Part shown: positions 1 to 7,835 of the stretch, piece after piece | Layout: the number at the start of each line of letters is the position of its first letter | Numbering within the stretch: position 1 is the first letter of the stretch | DNA from: Candidatus Omnitrophota bacterium | GTDB lineage: Bacteria > Omnitrophota > Gorgyraeia > Duberdicusellales > 4484-171 | Length of the DNA: 18,146 nt | Assembly (NCBI GenBank): GCA_003644405.1 | Contig: QNCE01000017.1 | Location: forward strand, 1-18,146 | Direction of reading: 5' to 3' | The notes under the pieces: model-generated | Databases searched by the model: none | The model's input: only the letters and a program-made list of their open reading frames with translations | Told to the model about the DNA's origin: nothing | Translations under genes and position numbers: made by a program

Positions 1-141
1 GAACCTAAGCCGAGAAAGATTTATTGGCCTCCTATGGAGCATCCCTGGAAGAGGCCATTGTATAAGAGAAGATTGGCAAAAGAAAAGGCTCTTTTACAAA
101 GCAAAAAAGACAGAGAAGAATTAACATTAGTTAAAGATTAA
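1..141 (+). CDS. C-terminal end of a possible transposase/integrase (5' truncated by window edge)
   Basis: Frame 1 is open from the window start to a TAA at 139-141, giving 46 residues of a protein whose beginning lies outside. The tail is very basic (many Lys/Arg) and contains a PKPRKIYWPP stretch followed by HPWKRPLYKRR. From memory, the pattern aromatic-PP-x-x-HPW-(K/R) is common at the extreme C terminus of rve-type (DDE) transposases of the ISNCY/IS481 kind, so I infer a transposase end. I cannot see the catalytic domain or a terminal inverted repeat, so it could be another basic protein. The next gene has its own promoter, so this is probably a separate transcription unit. Confidence 0.4.
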   Translation, partial: EPKPRKIYWPPMEHPWKRPLYKRRLAKEKALLQSKKDREELTLVKD

Positions 142-186
142 AACAGGACATTTTTAAATTGGCTTGACAAAAAAGCATATATAGGG

Positions 187-214
187 TTTACTTTCAAAAT
201 TTTTCTGATATAAT
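187..214 (+). promoter_or_regulatory. Extended -10 promoter for the PEBP-like gene
   Basis: A perfect TATAAT lies at 209-214, preceded by TG at 206-207 (extended -10, TGnTATAAT). A weak -35 (TTTACT, 187-192) sits 16 nt upstream. A perfect TTGACA also occurs at 164-169, and 17 nt after it the same TTTACT could act as a poor -10, so two overlapping promoters are possible. The expected transcription start is about 220-222, only about 5-7 nt before the ATG at 227, which leaves no room for a Shine-Dalgarno leader. Confidence 0.65.
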
Positions 215-226
215 AATAACTTAGAA

Positions 227-739
227 ATGAAGAAGTTTCTTATTCTTATTTTTCTTCTTTTAATTACAAGATTAAGTTTTGCTTTAGAACTTAAGAGTTC
301 CGCTTTTGGTAACGGTGATTATATCCCTTCTCGTTATACCTGTGATTCCTTAAATTTCTCTCCTCCTTTAGAGTGGAAAGGTGTTCCTCCTCAAACTAAA
401 AGTTTTGTTATTATATGCGATGACCCGGATGCTCCTTTTAAAGTATGGGTACATTGGGTAATTTATAATATTCCTTCTAGTAAGAGGAAGTTAGAGGAGA
501 ATATTCCTTGTCAAGGGGTATTAGCGGATGGAACTCTGCAAGGAGTAAACGATTTTAAGAGGCTGGGTTACGGTGGACCTTGTCCTCCTCCAGGTGCTGC
601 TCACCGTTATTTTTTTAAGATCTATGCTCTGGATACTATTTTAGATCTTAAAGAGGGAGCCAGCAAAAGAGAAGTTTTAGAAAAGATGAAAGGTCACATC
701 TTAGATAAGGGAGAGTTAGTCGGTCTTTATAAGCGGTGA
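227..739 (+). CDS. Exported YbhB/YbcL (PEBP) family protein
   Basis: This is a 170-residue member of the phosphatidylethanolamine-binding protein family, bacterial YbhB/YbcL branch. Residues 1-19 form a signal peptide (MKK, a hydrophobic core, then LSFA), so the mature protein of about 150 residues, the usual domain length, is probably exported. The family ligand-site motifs are present: CDDPDAP with the following WVHWVIYNIP, and YGGPCPPPG with AHRYFFKIYALD. The biochemical role of bacterial PEBPs is not settled, so no substrate is proposed. The gene stands alone, with its own extended -10 promoter and a second promoter before rpsO downstream. No ribosome-binding site precedes the ATG. Confidence 0.9.
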   Translation: MKKFLILIFLLLITRLSFALELKSSAFGNGDYIPSRYTCDSLNFSPPLEWKGVPPQTKSFVIICDDPDAPFKVWVHWVIYNIPSSKRKLEENIPCQGVLADGTLQGVNDFKRLGYGGPCPPPGAAHRYFFKIYALDTILDLKEGASKREVLEKMKGHILDKGELVGLYKR

Positions 740-754
740 ATTTGCCTTTATTAG

Positions 755-783
755 TTGACATTCTCTTTTTTAATAGGTAAGAT
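755..783 (+). promoter_or_regulatory. Promoter of the rpsO operon
   Basis: A consensus -35 TTGACA (755-760), a spacer of exactly 17 nt, and a -10 TAAGAT (778-783, four of six consensus bases). Only 6 nt separate the -10 box from the ATG at 790, so the predicted transcription start falls on or next to the start codon. This would make the rpsO message leaderless. A partial AGG at 775-777 is too far upstream and would not be transcribed. Confidence 0.7.
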
Positions 784-789
784 AGTAAT

Positions 790-1056
790 ATGTCTAATAA
801 AGGAAGAAAAAAAGAAATAATTGAGAAGTTTAAAGAACATCCTCAAGATACAGGTTCTGCCTCAGTACAAGTTGCTCTTCTTACTGAGAGGATAAATTAT
901 CTCACTGAACATCTAAAGCGGCATAAGAAAGATTTTCACTCTCGTCGAGGCCTCCTTATGCTTGTAGGGAGGCGTCGGCGCCTCCTTCAATATCTTAAGA
1001 AGAAAGATCCCAAAAAGTACGACGAGGTAGTAAAGGAGCTTAATCTTCGTAAGTAA
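790..1056 (+). CDS. rpsO: 30S ribosomal protein S15
   Basis: This is an 88-residue protein of the standard S15 length (E. coli 89). It carries the family pattern DTGSASVQVALLTERINYLTEHL, then HKKDFHSRRGLLMLVGRRRRLLQYLKKKD. S15 binds 16S rRNA in the platform of the small subunit, and the conserved His, Asp, Ser and Arg residues of the rRNA-contact loop are visible. It is the first gene of a seven-gene operon and its stop TAA shares one base with the pnp start (TAATG). The rpsO-pnp pairing is conserved across many bacteria. In several bacteria rpsO is autoregulated through its 5' leader; here the promoter position leaves no leader. Confidence 0.98.
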   Translation: MSNKGRKKEIIEKFKEHPQDTGSASVQVALLTERINYLTEHLKRHKKDFHSRRGLLMLVGRRRRLLQYLKKKDPKKYDEVVKELNLRK

Positions 1057-3140
1057 TGAATCCTTTTCGACTTTCTCTTCCTAATATAGGAAGAGCTCCA
1101 TTAGTATTTTCTTGGGGAGAGTTAGCTCGTCAAGCCAATGGAAGCATAGTAGTTTCCTATGCTGATACAGTAGTTTTGGTAACTGTATGCGCCTCTAAAG
1201 AGCCTTCGCAGAAATTAGGATTCCTTCCTCTTGTAGTAGAGTACCAAGAAAGAACTTATGCTATGGGAAAAATCCCTGGAGGATTTATAAAAAGAGAGGG
1301 TAGACCTAAAGATACAGAAATTTTGTGTGCTCGCTTAATCGATAGGCCCTTAAGACCTCTTTTCCCTAAAGACTTTCTTTGTGAAGTGCAGATTATTGGT
1401 ATGGTTCTTTCTAGCGATGGTAAAAATGACCCTGATGTTTTAGCAGTAAATGGAGCAAGTTGCGCTCTTCTTCTTTCTGATATTCCTTTTTCTACTCCTA
1501 TTGGTGCGGTAAGGATAGCTAAGTTAAATGGTGGGTTTATTGTTAATCCTACCTATGAGGAGAGAGATAAATCCTTAATGGATATTGTTATTGCAGGGAC
1601 CAAAGAAAAAATTATAATGATGGAGGGGAAGTTTAAAGAAGTTAAGGAAGAAGAGGTATTAGAGGCTATAAAGTTTGCTCATCCTTTTATAAGAGAAATA
1701 ATTAATGCTCAAATAAAAATTGGGGAAAAGGTAGGGAAAGGAAAGACAGATTTCCCTCTTTATCAGCCGCCTCAGGAGCTTATTAATCTAGTGAAGGAGA
1801 TAGCTCTTCCTCAACTAGAGGAGATCTATGGGTTGGTTAAGAAAGAAGAGAGGGAGTCAGCGCTCAGCCAAATTGTGGAGGAAGTTTCTAAGAAAGTAGA
1901 GGAGCAAGGTTTTACAGTTACGCCAGAAGAAGTTAAAGGAGTTTTCTGTGAGATTGAGAAGAAATTTGTGAGAGAAAAAATTCTTAAGGAGAAAAAGCGA
2001 CCTGACTCTAGGAAGTTAGATGAGGTAAGAAGTATTGAGTGTAAAGTAAGTGTACTGCCCCGTACTCATGGTTCAGCAATATTTACAAGGGGACAAACGC
2101 AAGCTTTAGCTATTACTACTCTGGGAACTTCAAGTGATGAGCAACTAATTGAAGCTTTAGAAGGAGAGAAATCAAAGCACTTTATGCTTCATTATACTTT
2201 CCCTCCTTTTAGTGTAGGTGAAACTAAACCTTTGAGAGGGCCAACACGTAGGGAGATAGGACACGGTGCACTAGCAGAAAAAGCTCTTTTAAGTGTAATT
2301 CCTTCTAAGGAAGAGTTCCCTTACACTATCAGGGTAGTTTCTGAAATATTAGAATCTAACGGTTCTTCTAGTATGGCTACTGTTTCTGCTGCATCTTTAT
2401 CTCTGATGGATGCAGGAGTACCTATTAAAAAACCTGTAGGAGGAATAGCTTTAGGGTTGGTGAAGGGGGAATCTTCTTACGTTATCCTTACTGACATCGC
2501 TGGTGTTGAAGACCATTATGGAGATATGGACTTTAAAGTAGCAGGGACAGAAGAAGGGATTACAGCTATTCAGCTGGATTTAAAGATAGATGGTTTAGAT
2601 TATCATTTAATCCAAGAGAGCTTAGAAAGAGCTAAGCAAGCACGTTTATTAGTTTTAAAGAAGATGAATGATGCTTTAGCCTTGCCCAGAGAAGAGATTT
2701 CTAAATATGCTCCTAAGATAAAATCATTCAAGATAGACTTGGATAAAATTGGAGAGGTCATTGGCCCGGGAGGGAAGACAATAAGAAGAATTATAAGGGA
2801 ATATAATGTAACTATAGATATTGATGATGAGACAGGAATAGTTAGTGTAGTAGCTGAAACTGACGAATCTCTAAATAGAGCAATAGAGGAGATTTTAAAC
2901 CTTACTAAGGAGGTTCAAGTAGGAGATATTTTTACAGGCAAAATTGCTAAAATCGTCAATTTTGGTGCATTTTGTGAAATTATGCCTGGTAAAGTAGGTC
3001 TTATTCATATTTCTGAGATTTCTGATAAGTACGTGAAAGACATTCGAGATTTTGTTAAAGAGGGAGACATCGTGAAGGTGAAAGTTATAAATATTGACTC
3101 CCAAGGAAGGTTAACACTCAGCATGAAACAAGTTCCATGA
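1056..3140 (+). CDS. pnp: Polyribonucleotide nucleotidyltransferase (PNPase)
   Basis: This 694-residue 3'-5' phosphorolytic exoribonuclease degrades RNA with phosphate to nucleoside diphosphates and can add tails in reverse. It is slightly shorter than the E. coli enzyme (711). The order is the first RNase PH domain (with RLIDRPLRPLF near 93-103), an all-alpha linker, and the second catalytic RNase PH domain with TDIAGVEDHYGDMDFKVAG near 478-500, which supplies the metal-binding aspartates. A KH domain with GxxG (IGPGGKTIRR) and a C-terminal S1 domain (GDIFTGKIAKIVNFGAF) follow. It probably works as a trimer in the cytoplasm. It overlaps rpsO by one base and ftsK by an ATGA. The AAGGAG at 1033-1038 is 17 nt away, so translational coupling is more likely than direct Shine-Dalgarno initiation. 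Confidence 0.98.
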   Translation: MNPFRLSLPNIGRAPLVFSWGELARQANGSIVVSYADTVVLVTVCASKEPSQKLGFLPLVVEYQERTYAMGKIPGGFIKREGRPKDTEILCARLIDRPLRPLFPKDFLCEVQIIGMVLSSDGKNDPDVLAVNGASCALLLSDIPFSTPIGAVRIAKLNGGFIVNPTYEERDKSLMDIVIAGTKEKIIMMEGKFKEVKEEEVLEAIKFAHPFIREIINAQIKIGEKVGKGKTDFPLYQPPQELINLVKEIALPQLEEIYGLVKKEERESALSQIVEEVSKKVEEQGFTVTPEEVKGVFCEIEKKFVREKILKEKKRPDSRKLDEVRSIECKVSVLPRTHGSAIFTRGQTQALAITTLGTSSDEQLIEALEGEKSKHFMLHYTFPPFSVGETKPLRGPTRREIGHGALAEKALLSVIPSKEEFPYTIRVVSEILESNGSSSMATVSAASLSLMDAGVPIKKPVGGIALGLVKGESSYVILTDIAGVEDHYGDMDFKVAGTEEGITAIQLDLKIDGLDYHLIQESLERAKQARLLVLKKMNDALALPREEISKYAPKIKSFKIDLDKIGEVIGPGGKTIRRIIREYNVTIDIDDETGIVSVVAETDESLNRAIEEILNLTKEVQVGDIFTGKIAKIVNFGAFCEIMPGKVGLIHISEISDKYVKDIRDFVKEGDIVKVKVINIDSQGRLTLSMKQVP

Positions 3141-5311
3141 GAAACATAAATTATCTACAAGCAATAATTCTTTTCTCTTTAGGGACAATGCTTCTCCTTA
3201 GCCTGGCTTCTTTCGTACCTCAGGATATAAGATGGATAAGTTCTCCTTATAATAAAAATCCTCATAACCTTGTAGGGGTTTTAGGCAGTTATCTTGCTTT
3301 TTTTCTTTTTTTTACATTTGGAGTGGTTAGTTACTTTTTCCCTTTCTACTTCATATTTAAGGGACTAGAAAAGTTAAATTTTATAAGAGCCTATGGAATT
3401 TCTCAAAAAAAGCCTGTTAAAATCACTTTGTTTTTAATCCTAATTATATTCTTTCCTGCCTTGGTAGGAACTTTCTTTCGTGAGCCTGTAGTTATCTATG
3501 AAAAAGCAGGATGGTTAGGATTTTTTATCTCACATTTTCTTCGCACCTATCTAGGATTTTGGGGGTCATTAATATTTTTATCTACTATTGTAAGTATAAG
3601 TATTTATGCTTTGTTTAGTTATTTATTCTTGGATATCACCTCTCTTTTTCAAGGAGCATTTCTTAAGTTGAAAGTAGTTAGAGAAAAGGTTTTTTCTAGG
3701 AAGACCTCTGAGCCCAGGGCAAAGATAAAAACTACTCCTCAGATAAAGATTTATACTCCCCCTTCTTCTAAAAAGAAGGAAGAAGTTATCTCTAAAGAAG
3801 AGGAAGTTCATAGAAAGCCTCCTTCTTTGGAGGAAAAAGTTATTGAGAAGGTTCAGGCCAAAAAGATTGAGGACCTAGAGAAACAAACAAAAAAGATTTT
3901 CGAACCCTCTAGTTTTCGCCTCCCCCCAATTGAACTTCTTAAACTCCCTCCTAGTTTAGATGCTCGGAAGATGAAAGAAGATATAAAGGAGAATATAAAA
4001 AATTTAGAGGAGACCTTAGCCGATTTTGGTGTATCAGCAAAAGTAGTGAGCGTACAAAAAGGCCCAGTAGTAACTCTTTACGAATTAGAGCCTCAGCCTG
4101 GAGTGAAGATTACCAAAATTACTACTTTAGCTGATGATATTGCTTTAGCTATGAAGTCTTCCAGTGTGCGGATTGTTGCTCCTATTCCAGGAAGAGGAAC
4201 AATTGGTGTAGAAGTTCCTAATGAGAAGAAACACATAGTCTATTTAAGAGAAGTTTTAGAAGAGCAGTCATTTGTTTCTTCCCCTTCTAAGTTAACTTTA
4301 GCTATTGGTAAAGATGTTAAGGGAGAGCCAGTGATAGCTGACCTAAAGGAGATGCCTCATCTTTTGATTGCAGGAACCACTGGCTCTGGTAAGACGGTAT
4401 GTGTCAATTCTTTAATTTCTTCTATCCTTTTTAAAGCTAAACCTAACGAAGTCAAATTTATTCTTATTGACCCTAAGATGGTGGAACTGGCTCCTTTCAG
4501 TGGAATTCCTCATCTTCTTTCACCTATAATCTATGAGGCAAAAAAAGCATTTGCTGCTCTTAACTGGGCGGTAGAAGAGATGGAGTCAAGGTACCGACTT
4601 TTGGCTGAAGAGGGAGTAAGGAATATCACTAGTTATAATGAGAAAGAGTTTCGTCTTCCTTATGTAGTTATTGTTATCGATGAGTTAGCAGATCTGATGA
4701 GTGTAGCTAAGGAGAATATTGAGACATCTATTCAAAGATTAGCTCAACTATCTCGGGCAGTAGGTATTCATCTTATTTTGGCAACTCAGCGTCCTTCAGT
4801 AGATGTTATTACAGGTGTAATAAAAGCTAACTTTCCTGCGCGTATTTCTTTTAAAGTTTCTTCTAAAGTAGATTCTCGTACTGTTTTAGATATCGTGGGA
4901 GCGGAAAAACTCTTAGGAAAAGGAGATTTGCTTTTCCTAAAACCTCAAGCCCCCCGACCTATAAGAGTACAGGGCTCTTACATTGACGATGAGGATATTC
5001 AGCGACTAACAGATTTTTTAAGAAACCAAGGAGCACCTGTGTATGAAGAGGAGATTACTAAAGTAAAGAAATCTACAGCTATGCACATAGAAGAAGATGA
5101 ATTGTTTGAAGAGGCAGTAAGAATTATCCTTACTGCTCGGCAGGCCTCTGCTTCCCTTCTTCAGAGGAGGTTGCGGGTAGGTTATACCAGAGCAGCACGT
5201 CTACTTGATCTTATGGAGGAGGCAGGTATAGTAGGGCCTTTCTCGGGAAGTAAAGCAAGAGAAATTTTAGTAGATCCTGATCTCTATCTAAAAGAGAAGG
5301 GATTGGTATGA
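3137..5311 (+). CDS. ftsK: DNA translocase FtsK/SpoIIIE
   Basis: This 724-residue septum-anchored ATPase pumps chromosomal DNA during division. The N-terminal ~165 residues hold four to five membrane segments (about 9-27, 47-75, 95-113, 142-167). A short Lys/Glu-rich linker (about 175-270) is close to the SpoIIIE size and much shorter than in E. coli FtsK. The alpha/beta motor has Walker A GTTGSGKT at 413-420, Walker B VIVIDE at 511-516 and the QRPS segment at 551-554. Residues 655-714 form the winged-helix gamma domain (ILTARQASASLLQRRLRVGY) that reads polar DNA motifs. It overlaps both pnp and the rodZ-like gene by 4 nt. The XerCD/dif partners are not in the window. Confidence 0.97.
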   Translation: MRNINYLQAIILFSLGTMLLLSLASFVPQDIRWISSPYNKNPHNLVGVLGSYLAFFLFFTFGVVSYFFPFYFIFKGLEKLNFIRAYGISQKKPVKITLFLILIIFFPALVGTFFREPVVIYEKAGWLGFFISHFLRTYLGFWGSLIFLSTIVSISIYALFSYLFLDITSLFQGAFLKLKVVREKVFSRKTSEPRAKIKTTPQIKIYTPPSSKKKEEVISKEEEVHRKPPSLEEKVIEKVQAKKIEDLEKQTKKIFEPSSFRLPPIELLKLPPSLDARKMKEDIKENIKNLEETLADFGVSAKVVSVQKGPVVTLYELEPQPGVKITKITTLADDIALAMKSSSVRIVAPIPGRGTIGVEVPNEKKHIVYLREVLEEQSFVSSPSKLTLAIGKDVKGEPVIADLKEMPHLLIAGTTGSGKTVCVNSLISSILFKAKPNEVKFILIDPKMVELAPFSGIPHLLSPIIYEAKKAFAALNWAVEEMESRYRLLAEEGVRNITSYNEKEFRLPYVVIVIDELADLMSVAKENIETSIQRLAQLSRAVGIHLILATQRPSVDVITGVIKANFPARISFKVSSKVDSRTVLDIVGAEKLLGKGDLLFLKPQAPRPIRVQGSYIDDEDIQRLTDFLRNQGAPVYEEEITKVKKSTAMHIEEDELFEEAVRIILTARQASASLLQRRLRVGYTRAARLLDLMEEAGIVGPFSGSKAREILVDPDLYLKEKGLV

Positions 5312-6015
5312 AGGACGAGTTAGCTGCACAACTAAGAGAAGAGAGAAGTAAGTTAGGTCTCACTATTGAAGAGGTTGTAGAAGAAACTAAATTGCATCCT
5401 TCAGTAATAAAGGACTTGGAAGCGGGCAACTGGGATAAGATAAATCCTACTTACTTAAAAGGGTTCTTAAAAATCTACTGTTCTTTCTTGGGAGTGAAAT
5501 TTGATGAGGCAAAGTTTGCTTCTTTCTTCAAAAGGGAAAAGAAAGAGAAAAAACAACCCACTCCTATAGTTACTCCTCCTGCCTCTAAAAAAACTTCTTT
5601 CTCTAAAAAAATTTTACTTGGAGGTGTCACCTTTTTTATAATTTTAGTTGTGGTTTTGCTCTTCTTAAGGAAAATTTCTAAAACTCCCCCTTCTCTTCCT
5701 TCTTCCAGAGGTAGGCAGATAGTAGTTACTACTACCCCTTCTCCAGATAAAAGCCAACCTCTTTATGTAAGTGTTACTGCAAAAAGAGATTGTTTTGTAG
5801 TAGCTAAAGTGGAAGGCAAGATAGTTTTTGAAGGTACCCTTAAGAGGGGGGTAGTAGAGAGCTGGAAAGCTATACATCAGATAGAGTTTAAATTTAGTGA
5901 TGGTTCAGCGGTGGAGATAGAAGTTAATGGAAAACGCCTTCCCCCTCTGACGAGATTACGTCAGCCCATAAAGAGCTTAAAGATTACTCCTCAAGGAGTA
6001 TCAGTAGAAAAATAA
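5308..6015 (+). CDS. RodZ-like membrane protein (HTH, one membrane segment, DUF4115)
   Basis: This 235-residue protein has the RodZ/YmfM architecture. It has an N-terminal Cro/CI-type helix-turn-helix (about 4-65, starting LREERSKLGLTIEEVVEETKL), a basic linker, one membrane helix at about 102-120 and a C-terminal beta-rich DUF4115 domain (about 152-232). In studied bacteria RodZ links the cytoskeletal protein MreB, via the HTH domain, to the cell-wall elongation machinery; that role here is inferred. The ftsK-rodZ/ymfM-pgsA order matches Firmicutes. The ATG overlaps the ftsK stop (ATGA) and has a good ribosome-binding site (GAAGGG, 5296-5301). Because RodZ homologues vary, I leave the symbol blank. 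Confidence 0.88.
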   Translation: MKDELAAQLREERSKLGLTIEEVVEETKLHPSVIKDLEAGNWDKINPTYLKGFLKIYCSFLGVKFDEAKFASFFKREKKEKKQPTPIVTPPASKKTSFSKKILLGGVTFFIILVVVLLFLRKISKTPPSLPSSRGRQIVVTTTPSPDKSQPLYVSVTAKRDCFVVAKVEGKIVFEGTLKRGVVESWKAIHQIEFKFSDGSAVEIEVNGKRLPPLTRLRQPIKSLKITPQGVSVEK

Positions 6016-6024
6016 GCTACCTTG

Positions 6025-7272
6025 ATGAGGAGGACTTTTTCCATCGTTTCTTTAGGATGTTTTCGTAATCGCTATGACTCAGAAGTTATAGCCACTCGCT
6101 TTATCAGGAAAGGTTTTGTTTTCCAAAAAAAGATAGATACTCTCCACACCCTTATTATTAACACTTGTGGGTTTATAAAAGAAGCTAAGCAGGAGTCTAT
6201 AGCGGCGATAGAGGAGGCAGTAAGGTTAAAAAAAAGAGGAAGGATAAAAAATCTTATAGTGCGAGGTTGTTTGGTGGTACGCTATCGAGATACGTTAAAA
6301 AAGTTCTTTCCTCAGGTAGATAGATGGGAAAATTTAGTAGGTATTCCTTCCTGTCTAAGACAGAAAAGATTTGGCCCTCGTCACTTAGATTTCTTAAAAA
6401 TTTCTGAAGGTTGTTCCAATAACTGCAGTTACTGTGCTATCCCCCTCATAAAGGGACCACACAGAAGTAGAGACGTTGAAGATATTTTAAAAGAGGTGGA
6501 ATTTTTAGATAGAAGGGGAGTAAAGGAACTTAACATTGTAGGTCAAGATATAACCAGCTGGGGTAAAGACTTTAATCCTTCTAAGGATTTAGTTTATCTC
6601 TTAATAAGAATTCTAAAAAAGAGTAAGAATATAAGGTGGATACGCCTACTTTACACCCATCCCAAACATCTTTCTTCTTCTTTAATTGACCTTATTGCTC
6701 ACGAGGAAAGACTGTGTAAATACATAGATTTGCCAATTCAACATATAAGTGATAGAATTCTAAAGTTGATGAATAGGGGAGTGACAAAAAGAGAAATAAT
6801 TCTTCTTATAAATAAAATAAGAAAAAAGATTCCTCAAATATTTTTGAGAACCTCTATAATTGTAGGCTTTCCTTCCGAGACGGAGGAAGAATTTAAAGAG
6901 CTTATGGATTTTGTTGCTCGAGTAAAGTTTGAAAGATTAGGGGCTTTTCTGTATTCTCGAGAAGAGAATACTCCTGCTTACTCTTTTACTGGCCACCTAC
7001 ATTATAAGCGGAAATTAAGAAGATACCGACTACTTATGGAACTTCAGAGAGAAATCTCTTTAGAAGTTAATAGAAAGTTTTTAGGTAAGAGAGGAGAAGT
7101 TTTGGTAGATGAGGAGGCACAAGACACTTACTTAGCTCGCACACAATTTAGTTGTTACGAAATCGATGGAGTAGTGTATATAGGAAAGAGTAAAGATAAA
7201 AGGATAAGGGTTGGAGATTTTTATCACAGCAAAATTATTGATGCTTATGAGTACGATTTAGTAGGAGAATGA
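6025..7272 (+). CDS. rimO: Ribosomal protein S12 methylthiotransferase RimO
   Basis: This radical SAM enzyme adds a methylthio group to an aspartate of ribosomal protein S12. The N-terminal MTTase domain has cysteines in SLGCFRN, NTCGF and RGCLVVRY, which hold the auxiliary 4Fe-4S cluster. The radical SAM triad is CSNNCSYC, about residue 130. VGQDITSWG matches the RimO form of a motif used to separate it from MiaB. A C-terminal TRAM-like region follows. The frame can begin at TTG 6022 or ATG 6025, and I prefer ATG. AGGAGG occurs only inside codons 2-3 (6028-6033) and no ribosome-binding site lies upstream, so initiation may depend on coupling to the rodZ-like gene 9 nt upstream. Like LipA, it needs Fe-S clusters. 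Confidence 0.94.
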   Translation: MRRTFSIVSLGCFRNRYDSEVIATRFIRKGFVFQKKIDTLHTLIINTCGFIKEAKQESIAAIEEAVRLKKRGRIKNLIVRGCLVVRYRDTLKKFFPQVDRWENLVGIPSCLRQKRFGPRHLDFLKISEGCSNNCSYCAIPLIKGPHRSRDVEDILKEVEFLDRRGVKELNIVGQDITSWGKDFNPSKDLVYLLIRILKKSKNIRWIRLLYTHPKHLSSSLIDLIAHEERLCKYIDLPIQHISDRILKLMNRGVTKREIILLINKIRKKIPQIFLRTSIIVGFPSETEEEFKELMDFVARVKFERLGAFLYSREENTPAYSFTGHLHYKRKLRRYRLLMELQREISLEVNRKFLGKRGEVLVDEEAQDTYLARTQFSCYEIDGVVYIGKSKDKRIRVGDFYHSKIIDAYEYDLVGE

Positions 7273-7835
7273 ATTTAGCTAACCAACTTACCTTTTTAAG
7301 AATTATCCTTTCTTTTCTCTGTGTAGGTTTAACTTTAAAAGATACCTTCCTTTCTTTGATTATAGCTTTTTTTACATTCGTAGTAGCTTCTCTTACAGAT
7401 TACCTTGATGGTTTTATAGCACGCAGGAAAAATCTAGTTTCTGATTTAGGTAAGCTTCTTGATCCTGTCGCTGATAAAATTCTTGTCATAGGTGTCTTTC
7501 TTGCCTTTTTAGAGTTAGGGGTGGTTAATACCTGGATGGTAGTAGTGATTATGCTAAGAGAATTTGTTGTTACAGGGATTAGATTTTTGGGATTAAACAG
7601 GGGGGTAGTGTTAGAAGCAAAAAAATTTGGTAAAAATAAAACATTCTCTCAAATTTTGGGGATAGTGATTATTTATCTAATTCTTATTTTAGAGAAAGCT
7701 TACCCCAAAAATTATATAGTTAGAATACTTTCTGGCCAATTTATCCCTCTTCTTATGTGGTATATTGTAGGAGTTACTCTTTTTTCTGGAGTGTACTACT
7801 TATGGGCAAACAGAAGACTTATAAGAACTTTTTAA
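7269..7835 (+). CDS. pgsA: CDP-diacylglycerol--glycerol-3-phosphate 3-phosphatidyltransferase
   Basis: This 188-residue multi-pass membrane enzyme makes phosphatidylglycerol phosphate from CDP-diacylglycerol and glycerol-3-phosphate. The CDP-alcohol phosphotransferase signature is complete: D47-G-x2-A51-R52-x8-G61-x3-D65-x3-D69, within DYLDGFIARRKNLVSDLGKL. Five to six hydrophobic helices are visible across the chain and the length is normal (about 180-190). The ATG overlaps the rimO stop (ATGA), with AGGAG immediately upstream (short spacing). The 3' end overlaps pgpA by 34 nt, so the synthase and the phosphatase for the next step are probably translationally coupled. Confidence 0.95.
   Translation: MNLANQLTFLRIILSFLCVGLTLKDTFLSLIIAFFTFVVASLTDYLDGFIARRKNLVSDLGKLLDPVADKILVIGVFLAFLELGVVNTWMVVVIMLREFVVTGIRFLGLNRGVVLEAKKFGKNKTFSQILGIVIIYLILILEKAYPKNYIVRILSGQFIPLLMWYIVGVTLFSGVYYLWANRRLIRTF

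Noticed and set aside
2895..3104. Minus-strand open frame within pnp, and similar frames within ftsK, rodZ-like, pgpA, gcvPB, lipM-like and trmI
   Set aside because: They lie opposite or out of frame with strongly conserved genes, have no recognisable motifs, and are shadows of the real coding strand.
5294..5301. GAGAAGGG motifs (B. subtilis SpoIIIE recognition sequence), also at 11813 and 13570
   Set aside because: The same motif occurs at least four times in the opposite orientation (325, 5688, 5736, 12911), so there is no strand polarity and chance in purine-rich coding DNA explains it.
7757..7801. N-terminal extension of pgpA from a GTG start
   Set aside because: The 15 extra residues lie inside pgsA, do not resemble PgpA, and a better start with a ribosome-binding site is at 7802.
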